From IMG/VR virus record IMGVR_UViG_3300029787_000001, positions 62,001 to 126,000 of that record: 64,000 nt of DNA; one strand, written 5' to 3'. The notes beneath the pieces were generated by a model. That model saw only the letters and a program-made list of their open reading frames with translations, had not been told where the DNA came from and did no database searches. The translations under genes were made by a program, and so were the position numbers. Below are positions 21,419 to 30,246 of this stretch, in pieces (within the stretch, counting starts at the first letter, position 1; each line of letters opens with the position of its first letter). This stretch comes from a virus.

Positions 21419-22250
21419 AATTGTATTTGTCTCAGATTTTTTTATTGAGGACATAGTAGGTGGCGGTGAACTAAACGATTATGAAGTTTATAAATTGTTT
21501 GTTCAAAAAGGATATGAGGTTGGCAGAATTAGAAGCCATATGTTCGCTTCTGACCATCTAGACAAAGATGCATTTTATGTAATTTCCAATTTCATTAATC
21601 TTAATTATCAATTAAGAGAGCTACTACAGGATTACAATTATATAATTTACGAGCATGATCACAAATACATACGCTCTAGAAACCCAGCGCTATACAAAAA
21701 CTTTGAAGCTCCAAAAGACCAGATAATCAATCAGGACTTTTACGATAATGCGGCGGCTGTTTTGTGTCAGTCAAATTTTCACATGGACATAGTAAAAAAA
21801 AACATATGTTTAGATAATATTGTAAGCGTAGGCGGCAATGTCTGGAGTCTAAAATCATTAGATTTTATGAGACAAATAAGTCAAGTAGAAAAAAAAAATA
21901 AAACTTCAATATTACATTCAAATATTGAGCACAAAAATACATTGGGTGCAATAGAATATTGTATTAGAAAGAATGAAAGTTACGAGCTAGTGAGTGATAA
22001 AGATTACTATTCTTTTCTATCTAAGTTAGGCAAAAATAGAAAGTTTGTCTTTATACCAAAAACTCCTGAAACTCTCTCTAGGGTATGCGTCGAAGCCAGA
22101 ATGATGAATATGTCAGTTGTCGTTAACAGTCTGATCGGCGCAAGCAAAGAGCCTTGGTATTCACTAAAGGGCACAGATTTGATTGATTATATGATAGAAA
22201 AAAGGGAAAAAGTTGTAGAAAAAATAATAGGAATCTTCAATGAGCAATAG
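21411..22250 (+). CDS. Probable GT-B glycosyltransferase, divergent
   Basis: The protein has 279 residues, shorter than typical GT4. The N-terminus KIVFVSDFFIEDIVGGGEL is the usual GT-B Rossmann start with a glycine-rich loop. Later YIIYEHDHKY, CQSNFHMDIV and FIPKTPETLSRVCVEARMM (an E-containing donor-site helix) fit the fold. The canonical E-x7-E is incomplete. From here base composition drops sharply (A-rich runs), marking the start of the AT-rich part of the island. It overlaps both neighbours. Donor and acceptor are unknown. Confidence 0.78.
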   Translation: MNKIVFVSDFFIEDIVGGGELNDYEVYKLFVQKGYEVGRIRSHMFASDHLDKDAFYVISNFINLNYQLRELLQDYNYIIYEHDHKYIRSRNPALYKNFEAPKDQIINQDFYDNAAAVLCQSNFHMDIVKKNICLDNIVSVGGNVWSLKSLDFMRQISQVEKKNKTSILHSNIEHKNTLGAIEYCIRKNESYELVSDKDYYSFLSKLGKNRKFVFIPKTPETLSRVCVEARMMNMSVVVNSLIGASKEPWYSLKGTDLIDYMIEKREKVVEKIIGIFNEQ

Positions 22251-22980
22251 ATTTATAATAATGGTGCCGTTCTACAATGTACAAAAATGGATAAAATACA
22301 ATATCGCATCTATTAAAAAACAGAAGTATGATAATTTTATCTGTGTCTTGGTTGATGACATATCCACTGATAACTCTTATGAGGTTGCGAAAAAGATGGT
22401 GGGTGAAGACCCGCGTTTCATTTTGGTCAAAAACACTGAGAAAAAACTAGCTCTAAGAAATATTTATGAAGGTATTGAATTGGCAGATCCTAGCCAAGAA
22501 GATATCATTGTGACTTTGGATGGAGATGATTGGTTTAGCTCTGATGATGTTTTAAGCTATCTCGATGAATTCTATAATCAACAAGATTGTTGGCTCACAT
22601 ATGGCAGCTATTTAGAGTTTCCTAGTGGTCGTAGAGGCAAATTCACCAGACAAATACCCCAGCAGGTTATAGATCTGAATGCTTATAGACAATACGAGTG
22701 GTGTAGCTCACACCTTAGGACGTTTAAATATCACTTATGGTCTAAGATCGAAAAAGAGGATTTATTAGATTCTGAAGGCAACTTTTATAAAATGGCTTGG
22801 GACTTATCTTTTATGTTTCCAATGCTAGAGATGTCAAAAAACAAGTCAAGATTTATAGATAAATGTTTATATACATATAATCTTGATAATCCATTAAACG
22901 ATCATAAGACAGATAATGCTTATCAGGTCAGGCTTGAGATGGAAATTAGAAACAAGCCAAAATATGAGGAAATAATATAA
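22240..22980 (+). CDS. GT2-family glycosyltransferase
   Basis: The protein has 246 residues. A GT-A fold with MVPFYNVQKWIKYNIASIKKQ at the start, LVDDISTDNSYEVA (about 33-46) and the DxD-type metal site TLDGDDWF (about 91-98). These are the hallmarks of inverting GT2 enzymes that use UDP- or other nucleotide sugars. It overlaps the neighbouring genes by 11 bases and 1 base. The C-terminal region (about 135-246) lacks membrane spans, so it is a soluble or peripheral enzyme. The sugar is not predictable. Confidence 0.9.
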   Translation: MSNRFIIMVPFYNVQKWIKYNIASIKKQKYDNFICVLVDDISTDNSYEVAKKMVGEDPRFILVKNTEKKLALRNIYEGIELADPSQEDIIVTLDGDDWFSSDDVLSYLDEFYNQQDCWLTYGSYLEFPSGRRGKFTRQIPQQVIDLNAYRQYEWCSSHLRTFKYHLWSKIEKEDLLDSEGNFYKMAWDLSFMFPMLEMSKNKSRFIDKCLYTYNLDNPLNDHKTDNAYQVRLEMEIRNKPKYEEII

Positions 22981-23789
22981 TGTTAACTTGTGACGTAATG
23001 GGACCTAGTAAAATAGATGGGCATTATCTTGCTGGTCTTGGTAATCAAATGTTTACAATCGCCGCCACCGTGGCATTAGCATTGGATAATGAAGATGTCG
23101 CAGTTTTCCCAGACTTACAAAACAGAGACTGGTTCGGAACATATACAGATAATGTCTTTAGAAAGCTGACGATTGATGGAGATAAAGGGTTTGTAAAATA
23201 TCTATATCAAGAGCCAAGCTGGAAGTTTGCCAAAATACCATATAAAAAGGATCTGTGCTTAAGTGGTTATTTTCAATCAGAGAAATATTTTGCCCACAGA
23301 AGAAAGGAAATATTAAAAGTATTTGAAATTCCTGATTCTATTTTGGGTCACATAAAAGAAAAATATTCTGACATATTTGCAAAACAAAAACTTATTGGAG
23401 TTCATGTAAGAAGAGGTGACTACTTGACACCAACGCTAAGCCAATTTCATCATGCTCAAGCAGTTGACTATTATCACAGAGCCATGAGCTTGTTTGATGA
23501 AGATAGCAACTTTATATTTTTTAGTGACGACATAGAATGGTGTAAACAAAATTTTTCATCTATAAATAACACCCACTTTATAGAAGGAGAGACTGATGTT
23601 GTTGATTTATATTTTATGTCAGTTATGGAACACAATATAATCGCAAACTCTACGTTCTCATGGTGGGGTGCTTGGCTCAACCAAAATCCAGACAAAATAG
23701 TTATTGCTCCACACAAGTGGTATGGTCCTAAAAATTCACACCTAGAAGATAACGATATAATCCCAGAACATTGGAAGATTGTAAAATGA
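22980..23789 (+). CDS. GT11 alpha-1,2-fucosyltransferase-like protein
   Basis: The protein has 269 residues. GT11 motifs are clear: GLGNQMFTIAATVALA (about 20-35), IGVHVRRGDYL (about 139-149, the GDP-fucose-binding H-x-R-R-G-D-Y) and ANSTFSWWGAWLN (about 221-233). These match bacterial FutC/WbsJ-type alpha-1,2-fucosyltransferases, which add fucose to galactose to give an H-antigen-like unit. It overlaps the GT2 gene stop. GDP-fucose could come from the GMD at 32054 with host help. The family call is firm; linkage is inferred from the family. Confidence 0.93.
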   Translation: MLTCDVMGPSKIDGHYLAGLGNQMFTIAATVALALDNEDVAVFPDLQNRDWFGTYTDNVFRKLTIDGDKGFVKYLYQEPSWKFAKIPYKKDLCLSGYFQSEKYFAHRRKEILKVFEIPDSILGHIKEKYSDIFAKQKLIGVHVRRGDYLTPTLSQFHHAQAVDYYHRAMSLFDEDSNFIFFSDDIEWCKQNFSSINNTHFIEGETDVVDLYFMSVMEHNIIANSTFSWWGAWLNQNPDKIVIAPHKWYGPKNSHLEDNDIIPEHWKIVK

Positions 23790-24481
23790 AAATAGCTGTA
23801 CTAAATGTCGCAACTGGCGGATACATTGATTTGTCAAAGCGCCTGTTTGAAAGTATAAAGAGCAACTTTTTAGTTGATCATCAAGTAGACATCTTTTTGT
23901 TTACTGACAGCGATGAGCAATTTGCAGATAATATTAAAAAGTATAATATTAAAAGAAGAGGTTTTCCCGGTGATACACTGCTTAGATATCATTACTTTTT
24001 GCTAGCTGAGAAAGAATTGTTGCAGTATGATTTTCTTTTCTATCTTGACGCAGATTTGTATATAGAGAAGTCAATTGGAGAAGAAATAATTTCTGACATT
24101 GTTGCTGTTCATCATCCGGGCTTCTTTGGAAAAACCAATGGTACCTTTGAGCGACGACAAATATCAACAGCCTTTGTAGATTCAAATATCAATAGCCCTT
24201 ATTTTTGCGGTGGTGTTCAGGGCGGCAGAACGGAACATTATTTAGCAGTTTGCAGAGAGATAAAGAACAACATAAACGTTGATATGTCAAAGGGCGTGAT
24301 GGCGGTGTGGCATGACGAGTCGCATTGGAATCACTTTTTATCAATTAATAAACCAACCCTTGCGCTAGATCCAAGATACTGTTATCCAACTGACGCTCAT
24401 TTTCCATGGATTGAAAACCTCAACGATGATCGCAAAATTATAACTGTAGAAAAAAACGAAGAAGAGATAAGAAAATTATGA
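23786..24481 (+). CDS. GT6-family glycosyltransferase (ABO/alpha-Gal type)
   Basis: The protein has 231 residues from ATG 23786 (GGAAG eight bases upstream; a TTG at 23771 is less likely). FLFYLDADLYI (about 82-92) carries the family's D-x-D, then VAVHHPGFFG (about 106-115), PYFCGGVQGGRTEHYL (about 137-152) and WHDESHWNHFL (about 174-184). This order and spacing is typical of GT6, which includes the human A/B transferases and alpha-1,3-galactosyltransferase. Bacterial and phage members are small like this one. It should add Gal or GalNAc in alpha-1,3 linkage, often next to a fucose. Confidence 0.9.
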   Translation: MKIAVLNVATGGYIDLSKRLFESIKSNFLVDHQVDIFLFTDSDEQFADNIKKYNIKRRGFPGDTLLRYHYFLLAEKELLQYDFLFYLDADLYIEKSIGEEIISDIVAVHHPGFFGKTNGTFERRQISTAFVDSNINSPYFCGGVQGGRTEHYLAVCREIKNNINVDMSKGVMAVWHDESHWNHFLSINKPTLALDPRYCYPTDAHFPWIENLNDDRKIITVEKNEEEIRKL

Positions 24482-25206
24482 ACCCACAACAACAATATAA
24501 AGGTTACCTGTCAGGCAAGAGAGTAGCTGTAGTTGGTCCTTCTAAGAGCGTAATGTTGGCTGAAGATGGTGATTTAATTGATTCTTATGATGTTGTAGTA
24601 AGACTAAATAACATGTTGGAAATTAGCGAGGAGCATCAAAAATACTTTGGTAGTAGAACCGATGTTATATACGCAACGCTAGATGACCCTCCTAAGCAAA
24701 TTGCGCTACAGTGCGCCAGAGCAAAAGTAAAATTTCTATCGTCCTCATATCCCACAGATGAGTGGTTTTTCCAACAACGAATGGCTAGAAATGTTATGTT
24801 TTTGAAGAATGTAAAGCACTTCTCAACCGTTACAATGCCCAGTGAACCTTACTGGACAATAAAAAATGAAATGAGTTCTAGACCAAATACGGGTTTCTGT
24901 GCTATAATGGATTTATTGTCTTCGGACTTAAAGGAACTTTTCATAGTTGGAATTGATTTTTATAGAAACATAATGATTGATTCTGAAGATGCTTATTTTA
25001 GTGATTATTTTTGCCAATGGTCGGATAAAAAGAGTAAACAATTTTTAGAGATAGAATACGATGGGCATGATCATCATAACCCGGATAACGATTTTAGGCA
25101 TTTTAAGTACAACATGTACCTAAAAGATGATAGAATCAAAGTAACCTCTTTCATAGAAAAAATTCTAATTAATAGTGCATATGAAAGTTTGTCAAACTGT
25201 ATATAA
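24478..25206 (+). CDS. GT29-like (sialyltransferase-type) glycosyltransferase
   Basis: The protein has 242 residues, ATGA-coupled to the GT6 gene. GKRVAVVGPSKSV (about 12-24) and SYDVVVRLNN (about 37-46) match the L-sialylmotif (V-V-G-x-S...D-x-V-x-R-x-N). RPNTGFCAIMDLLSS (about 135-149) fits the S-motif with its T-G region. HDHHNPDNDFRHFK near the end has the late His typical of this group. GT29 enzymes transfer sialic acid from CMP-Neu5Ac. A CMP-sugar synthetase gene 1.7 kb downstream agrees with this. The family match is by motif only, so the donor is inferred. Confidence 0.82.
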   Translation: MNPQQQYKGYLSGKRVAVVGPSKSVMLAEDGDLIDSYDVVVRLNNMLEISEEHQKYFGSRTDVIYATLDDPPKQIALQCARAKVKFLSSSYPTDEWFFQQRMARNVMFLKNVKHFSTVTMPSEPYWTIKNEMSSRPNTGFCAIMDLLSSDLKELFIVGIDFYRNIMIDSEDAYFSDYFCQWSDKKSKQFLEIEYDGHDHHNPDNDFRHFKYNMYLKDDRIKVTSFIEKILINSAYESLSNCI

Positions 25207-25228
25207 GTTTTAAATTAGGAGTCAAATT

Positions 25229-26209
25229 TTGTTAGATATAGAAAACATTGAATCTAAATTCAATTCTGTTATTAATACCTGTGAGTTTAGAGAGTTACAA
25301 ACTGTTTATAATAAAGCAAAGCACGTTTTTTTCTTTGGTCATGGTGGCAACATGAGTATCGCTGAGCATGCAGCCATAGACGCCTCTAGGCTTACAAACA
25401 AGAACGTGTACGCCCCCGGTGGTGGCGTGATAGTAACCTCTATCCAAGGAGATACTAGTTTTAACGATTGGATACAAAGCTGGCTAGAAATTAGAACTAG
25501 AAATCTAAATTTTGATGAGTGCCTTGCGATTGGGCTATCATGCTCTACTAGTGGCGCCTCATCAGACTGTCTCGCAACTGCGTTAAACTGGGCAGCCGAA
25601 GCTGGCATTCCCAGTGCTCTTTGGGCAGCCCAGCCAAAAGAAAAAGGAATCAATTCAAAGGTAGTCCAAATAATACAGCATGCCAAGCACTACCATACAT
25701 CTGAAATACTGTCTTTGACCATGACTTATGAATTAATTCATGGTGCTGGATTCACATGCCCCAGCATATCCAAGAAGGCTCAGCAAAGAAGATTTGAAAA
25801 GCTAGGAATTGAATCAGAAGTAGAAATACATAATAAAGAAGTTCCTCCGGGCATGGAGCATCAATTGTCAAATCTGGCAATTGATTTTGACGGTGTTGTG
25901 CACACATTTGATAAGGGATGGCACGATGGTACGTGCTACGGTGAGCCAATAGAAGGAGCAGTAGAGGCTATAAAAAGCTTATCTGAACACTGGAACATTA
26001 TTATTTTTTCTGCCAAGGTTAGACCTGATAGACCGCTTGTAAACGGTATGACTGGATACGAGTTGGTAGATGAATGGCTAGAGAAGCATGGAGTTCGCAA
26101 CTGTGTTTCTGAGATAACTCATGAAAAGCCACGAGCTAAATTTTACATCGATGATAAGGCTATTGAATTTAAAAACAATTGGGATGATATCCTTGAGAGG
26201 TTAAAGTGA
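25229..26209 (+). CDS. Fusion of SIS sugar-isomerase domain and HAD-type hydrolase domain
   Basis: The protein has 326 residues from TTG 25229, fixed by AGGAG seven bases upstream. Residues about 1-190 are a SIS domain like GmhA/DiaA: FGHGGNMSIAEHAAIDASR and IGLSCSTSGASSDCL bind the phosphosugar. Residues about 212-326 are a HAD-like unit: LAIDFDGVVHTFDKGW with the catalytic DxD, IIFSAK, and AKFYIDDKAIEF. A phosphosugar isomerase joined to a phosphatase suggests two steps on one sugar phosphate, as GmhA and GmhB do for heptose, but the HAD domain is of the small phage type, not clearly GmhB. The end overlaps the next gene. Confidence 0.87.
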   Translation: MLDIENIESKFNSVINTCEFRELQTVYNKAKHVFFFGHGGNMSIAEHAAIDASRLTNKNVYAPGGGVIVTSIQGDTSFNDWIQSWLEIRTRNLNFDECLAIGLSCSTSGASSDCLATALNWAAEAGIPSALWAAQPKEKGINSKVVQIIQHAKHYHTSEILSLTMTYELIHGAGFTCPSISKKAQQRRFEKLGIESEVEIHNKEVPPGMEHQLSNLAIDFDGVVHTFDKGWHDGTCYGEPIEGAVEAIKSLSEHWNIIIFSAKVRPDRPLVNGMTGYELVDEWLEKHGVRNCVSEITHEKPRAKFYIDDKAIEFKNNWDDILERLK

Positions 26210-26871
26210 AAAAAGTAACTGCCGTTATTCCAGTCCGAAAGGGCTCCGTAAGAGTTAAAAACAAGAATCTTAAACCGTTTGCAGACACAAATTTACTAGA
26301 ACTAAAGATTCGACAGCTTAAGCAAGTAAATCTTCTAGATGAGATTGTTGTTAGTTCTGACTGCGATAAGATGCTTTCTTTGGCACATAGTCTTGGAGTG
26401 GGTGTTCATAAAAGAGAAGACTATTATGCTAGCTCAGAGGCAACAAATTCAGAGTTTTTTGAAAATATTGGAAAGTCTATTGACGCTAGCTACATTATGT
26501 ACAGCCCGGTGACCTGCCCTTTGATATCTTTAGAGACATATTTTGACTGCTTGTCGTCTTTTAAGAATGACCAACAATTAAAAAACTTAGTCACCGCTCG
26601 TAGAGTAAACCATCACATGTGGCTTGATGGCAAGCCTCTAAATTACGATATCGCAAACTCTCCAAATAGCCAGGATTTGCCAAATATTCATGCTATCACG
26701 TATGGTATCTCTATAATTTCAAGAAAAGAAATGATAGAATATAAAAACATTGTGAACGAAAACCCAACATTCAAAGTATTAGATGAAATAGAATCTATGG
26801 ATATTGATACGGAATTTGATTTTATGGTAGCCGAGATGATTTACAATAAACTATACAGAGACATAAAATGA
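26206..26871 (+). CDS. neuA: CMP-sugar (acylneuraminate-type) cytidylyltransferase
   Basis: The protein has 221 residues from GTG 26206, overlapping the previous stop. AVIPVRKGSVRVKNKNLKPF is the NeuA/KdsB-family P-loop-like CTP site (R-x-G-S...K-N). Then EIVVSSDCDKM, YYASSEATNSEFFENI and YSPVTCPLIS follow the order seen in CMP-Neu5Ac and CMP-pseudaminic or legionaminic acid synthetases. It would activate a nonulosonic acid with CTP for the nearby GT29-like transferase. No sialic acid synthase (NeuB) is seen in the window, so the acid would have to come from the host or from genes outside it. Confidence 0.85.
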   Translation: MKKVTAVIPVRKGSVRVKNKNLKPFADTNLLELKIRQLKQVNLLDEIVVSSDCDKMLSLAHSLGVGVHKREDYYASSEATNSEFFENIGKSIDASYIMYSPVTCPLISLETYFDCLSSFKNDQQLKNLVTARRVNHHMWLDGKPLNYDIANSPNSQDLPNIHAITYGISIISRKEMIEYKNIVNENPTFKVLDEIESMDIDTEFDFMVAEMIYNKLYRDIK

Positions 26872-28085
26872 AAAGAAATAGTTGTCTTGTGTGCGGCTCT
26901 AAGTCGCTTGAGATTATTGTTGATCTTGGCAATCATGCTTTTGCAGATACATTTGTCCCTATTGACAAGAAAAATGATCAACTAGTTACATACAATTTAT
27001 CATGTGCAATCTGCCATGATTGTGGCAATATTCAAACTTGTTCAAAGACAAATCCAAGTGATAGATATTCGTTGTTTGATTATTCCTATACATCATCTAA
27101 TTCAAGAACTTCACAAAACCATTGGAAGAGTTTTTGCCTTGACGTTGCTAAGAAAATTAAATTAAATAAAAAAGCTTTTGTCATAGAGGTCGGCTCAAAT
27201 GATGGCTATCTTCTTGAACAGTTTAAGAAAAACTTCGACGCTGATGTTCTAGGTATCGATGCATCCAAGCACGTCTCGGATATAGCAAATCAAAATGGCA
27301 TTGAGACAAAAGTTGCAATCTTTGATAGTAAAGTATCAAAGGGTGTGTTAAACAATTACGGCATGGCAGATTTAATAGTTGCTAATAATGTTTTTAATCA
27401 CTCTGAAGATCCTGTAGATTTTGCAAAGGCGGTGGCTGCTTTATTGAAAAATAACGGTGTCTTTGTTTTTGAAGTTCCTTATTGGAAGTCCGCTGTTGAT
27501 TCTGAAAAGATAGACCAAATTTACCATGAGCACGTTAGTTATATGACTGTAAAAAGTGTTAAGAAGACGCTGGAACTATCTGGGCTAAATATCATCGATG
27601 TGCAGGTTGTTGATTACCATGGTGGCTCATTGAGAGTATATTGCGGACCGTCTGTGTCTAAAGAACCACAAGTGGTTGATGATATGATAAATAATGAGGA
27701 CGCATCCGGCATCTTCAAAAAAGACACTTACAAGCTGTTATTGGAAAAAATTGACAATAAAAAGATAAACTTAATGAGAAAAATCTATGATATCAAAAAG
27801 TCTGGTGGCTCTCTCATATGTGTTGGTGCCGCCGCCAAGGGCAATACTTTTTTGACATTTTTAAATTTAGATAATTCAATCATAGATTATGTGACCGATG
27901 CATCTGAATACAAGCAAGGCAAATTCACACCTCTTACGTCAATACCAATTTGTGGCGATGATATTTTTAGAGAATATAATGAAGTATATGCAATAATACT
28001 ATCTTGGAATATTTCTGGTAAATTAAAAGAAAAGTTACATGAAATTAATTCCAAAATTAAATTTTTAGTTTTTGATGATTTTTAA
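26868..28085 (+). CDS. Sugar C-methyltransferase (zinc-binding, three-domain type)
   Basis: The protein has 405 residues. The N-terminal zinc domain has C6, C9 (CLVCGS) and CAICHDCG (about 44-51). The SAM domain follows with VIEVGSNDGYLLEQF (about 104-118) and ANNVFNHSEDP, then HEHVSYMT (catalytic region) and a C-terminal domain with GGSLICVGAAAKGNTFL (about 311-327). This three-part layout is that of TylC3/NovU-type enzymes that methylate carbon 3 or 5 of nucleotide-linked keto-deoxysugars. It is ATGA-coupled to neuA. The precise sugar is unknown. Confidence 0.9.
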   Translation: MKRNSCLVCGSKSLEIIVDLGNHAFADTFVPIDKKNDQLVTYNLSCAICHDCGNIQTCSKTNPSDRYSLFDYSYTSSNSRTSQNHWKSFCLDVAKKIKLNKKAFVIEVGSNDGYLLEQFKKNFDADVLGIDASKHVSDIANQNGIETKVAIFDSKVSKGVLNNYGMADLIVANNVFNHSEDPVDFAKAVAALLKNNGVFVFEVPYWKSAVDSEKIDQIYHEHVSYMTVKSVKKTLELSGLNIIDVQVVDYHGGSLRVYCGPSVSKEPQVVDDMINNEDASGIFKKDTYKLLLEKIDNKKINLMRKIYDIKKSGGSLICVGAAAKGNTFLTFLNLDNSIIDYVTDASEYKQGKFTPLTSIPICGDDIFREYNEVYAIILSWNISGKLKEKLHEINSKIKFLVFDDF

Positions 28086-28097
28086 TCGGAGTAATAA

Positions 28098-28508
28098 ATG
28101 ATAAAAAGAAACGCTTGGAACGATATTAGAGCACCCCTTGAGTTCCATGAAGATGACAGGGGTAAGATAGCTGACATTTTTTATAAGGGTTCCATAGAAC
28201 ATGTTGCCATAATTAAATCTAAACCCGGCTCTATTCGAGGCAATCACTACCATGAGGAATCCACTCAGCATATGTTGATTACAAAAGGAAGTTTAGAATA
28301 TTGGTATAAAAAATTAGATACAGACGAAGAACCACAGTGTGTTATAATGCAAGAGGGTGATATAATATCTACCCCTCCCTTTGAAGTTCACGCACTTAAA
28401 ATTATCGATGAAAACGAATTCATTGTTTTTAGTGAGGGTCGTCGCGGCGGTCAAGATTATGAAAGCGATACAATAAGAATTGATGGCAACATTATTGGAG
28501 GATTGTGA
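28098..28508 (+). CDS. Cupin-domain protein (sugar-modification type)
   Basis: The protein has 136 residues. A single cupin barrel: GSIRGNHYHEESTQHMLITKG (G-x-H-x-H-E pattern, about 35-56) and GDIISTPPFEVHALKI supplying the late His. Such cupins include sugar epimerases, ketoisomerases and CapF-type reductase domains in O-antigen and capsule operons. SD-like CGGAG lies ten bases before ATG 28098. It sits between two methyltransferase genes. The reaction cannot be read; a role on a nucleotide-sugar intermediate is inferred from its neighbours. Confidence 0.82.
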   Translation: MIKRNAWNDIRAPLEFHEDDRGKIADIFYKGSIEHVAIIKSKPGSIRGNHYHEESTQHMLITKGSLEYWYKKLDTDEEPQCVIMQEGDIISTPPFEVHALKIIDENEFIVFSEGRRGGQDYESDTIRIDGNIIGGL

Positions 28509-28509
28509 T

Positions 28510-29079
28510 ATGAGCGAACCTATCAGACTTCATTTGGGCTGCGGTCATAGGTACTTGCCGGGCTTCGTGCATGTAGATCAGGACCCACTTGAGCATGTGG
28601 AACATGTTCTTGATATCAAAGACTTGTCTATTTTTGAGGACAATAGCGTAGATGAAATCTACTCTTGTGGAGTTGTTGTTTATTTTGATAGATTCCAAAT
28701 CAAAGACGTTCTCAAAGAATGGAGTCGCGTTTTAAAGAGCGGAGGAAAACTTAGAATTTCCATTGCAGATTTTGAAAAAATGGTGCAAGTCTACCTAGAT
28801 AGCGGAAAAGTTCTTGAGTCTCGTGGCATTCTTGGTCCGCTATTTGGTAGATGGGAGATTACTGAAGACGGAGAATCAAAAATGATTTATCAAACCACGA
28901 CATATGATTTTAAGTCTTTAGAAAAAGTATTGATAGGCTGCGGCTTTGCTTCGGTTGAAAGATACGATTGGCGAGATTTCTTACCGGAGGGCTTTGATGA
29001 TTATTCCAGAGCCTACATCCCCCATATGGATGAAACCGGACTACATTTATCTCTAAATGTGGTATGTGAAAAAAGATGA
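28510..29079 (+). CDS. SAM-dependent methyltransferase (class I)
   Basis: The protein has 189 residues from ATG 28510, chosen because GGAGG (28498-28502) is seven bases upstream; the longer frame from 28480 would start inside the cupin gene. RLHLGCGHRYLPGFVHVDQDP (about 6-26) is motif I with the SAM loop. The next parts match a Methyltransf_11-like fold: DLSIFEDNSVDEIYSCGVVVYF and LKEWSRVLKSGGKLRISIADF (motif III). It probably methylates a sugar or another small acceptor made in this cluster. It overlaps the next gene by four bases. Confidence 0.87.
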   Translation: MSEPIRLHLGCGHRYLPGFVHVDQDPLEHVEHVLDIKDLSIFEDNSVDEIYSCGVVVYFDRFQIKDVLKEWSRVLKSGGKLRISIADFEKMVQVYLDSGKVLESRGILGPLFGRWEITEDGESKMIYQTTTYDFKSLEKVLIGCGFASVERYDWRDFLPEGFDDYSRAYIPHMDETGLHLSLNVVCEKR

Positions 29080-29543
29080 AATCTGTAACCAACAATAAAC
29101 TCAGCAGTGATTGCTGGTGGCCACCGGGCTATAATGTTCAGCCACACAGAATTATGATGGCAAATCTTAATTTTGTCACTGATTCTATTGTTGACAGGGT
29201 TAACGTTGAATCTAGAACAATACTGTCACTCAAACCTACCTTGATAAAGGAGACACCTCATTATCAGTATGCTATGGGAAATATTCAGCCCTATAAAGAG
29301 TATTTGGAAAAATGCAAACATATAACATGGGCGAGAGCAGCCATCAATCAAGAACACATAGACCTCCAGTTTATGTTTGATAAATTTGATAAAATTTTAA
29401 ATACTGATCTGTCTTATTTGGACCCACCGCACCAAGATAAATATATTATCATAAATCGAAATAAACAAATAATTGATGGCTTACACCGAGCAGTTGCTCT
29501 GATGAGTCAAGGCATAGAGGAAGTGCCAATAGCTTTAGTATAG
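29076..29543 (+). CDS. ParB-like domain protein, unknown role
   Basis: The protein has 155 residues, ATGA-coupled to the preceding methyltransferase. The C-terminal 30 residues (YIIINRNKQIIDGLHRAVALMSQGIEEVPIAL) follow the ParB/sulfiredoxin-like pattern, with a D-G-x-H-R nucleotide-binding turn between two strands. The N-terminal two thirds (SDCWWPPGYNVQPHRIMM, HITWARAAI) is not recognised. Such short proteins also occur in phage and bacterial glycan islands. The role is unknown; nothing suggests plasmid partition here. Confidence 0.65.
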   Translation: MKSVTNNKLSSDCWWPPGYNVQPHRIMMANLNFVTDSIVDRVNVESRTILSLKPTLIKETPHYQYAMGNIQPYKEYLEKCKHITWARAAINQEHIDLQFMFDKFDKILNTDLSYLDPPHQDKYIIINRNKQIIDGLHRAVALMSQGIEEVPIALV

Positions 29544-29552
29544 GAATTCATT

Positions 29553-30245
29553 GTGCTTTTACCTTTGATAAATAATGACAAAAGATTTATAGTATGCTGG
29601 AATGCAAAAGCTGGCTGTACTGCGGTTAAACGATGGTATTTGGGAACAATGGGTGTCAACCCTGATGAGGTTAATCCGCACAAAGTAATAGCAGCCAATG
29701 CTCCACATATTAGCCCCACGCAAATACAACATCATTATGGAGATTATTATAAATTTATAGTCTGTAGAAATCCATGGAAAAGAATAGTAAGCTATTACAA
29801 AAATAAAAAAGTTGCTGTTTGGTGGAAAAATAAGACATGGCCAATAGACACGAGAGTCAGGAACTTGAATAGTGAAGACTTCACGTTCAGACAGTTAGTG
29901 TATTATGTGTGCCAAACTCCAGATCATTTTTTGGAACAACATATTCAAAGCCAAACCAGTCAATTAGGCGACATAGCTTTTAATAGCGTAGTAAAATTAG
30001 AGAACTTCAGTTCAGATATGAATGAGGTTTGTGATATACTAGGAATAAGCTATAGAAATTTTTCAAATCCAAACAAGACATTAGAAACCACAAACAAGGT
30101 GAATGTTAGTGATTTAAATCCTAAAGAATTTACTAACGACAACATGCCATCTTATGAGTGCTTTTACGATGATGAATTAAGAAATATGATTTTTGAAAAG
30201 TTTAAAAAAGATATAGAATACTTCAATTACAAATTTGAGAATTAA
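29553..30245 (+). CDS. Sulfotransferase-family protein
   Basis: The protein has 230 residues from GTG 29553 (AGGAA six bases upstream). CWNAKAGCTAVKRWYL (about 14-29) resembles the 5'-phosphosulfate-binding loop of carbohydrate sulfotransferases (Sulfotransfer_2 type), and FIVCRNPWKRIVSYY (about 68-82) is the 3'-phosphate-binding motif with the R-N-P-x-x-R signature. The reaction would move sulfate from PAPS to a glycan hydroxyl. It lies between glycan-building genes. Sulfation of the phage-directed glycan is inferred from this context. Confidence 0.88.
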   Translation: MLLPLINNDKRFIVCWNAKAGCTAVKRWYLGTMGVNPDEVNPHKVIAANAPHISPTQIQHHYGDYYKFIVCRNPWKRIVSYYKNKKVAVWWKNKTWPIDTRVRNLNSEDFTFRQLVYYVCQTPDHFLEQHIQSQTSQLGDIAFNSVVKLENFSSDMNEVCDILGISYRNFSNPNKTLETTNKVNVSDLNPKEFTNDNMPSYECFYDDELRNMIFEKFKKDIEYFNYKFEN

Positions 30246-30246
30246 T

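Noticed and set aside
28480-28509. Longer start for the methyltransferase
   Set aside because: It overlaps the cupin gene and hides GGAGG, which fits ATG 28510.
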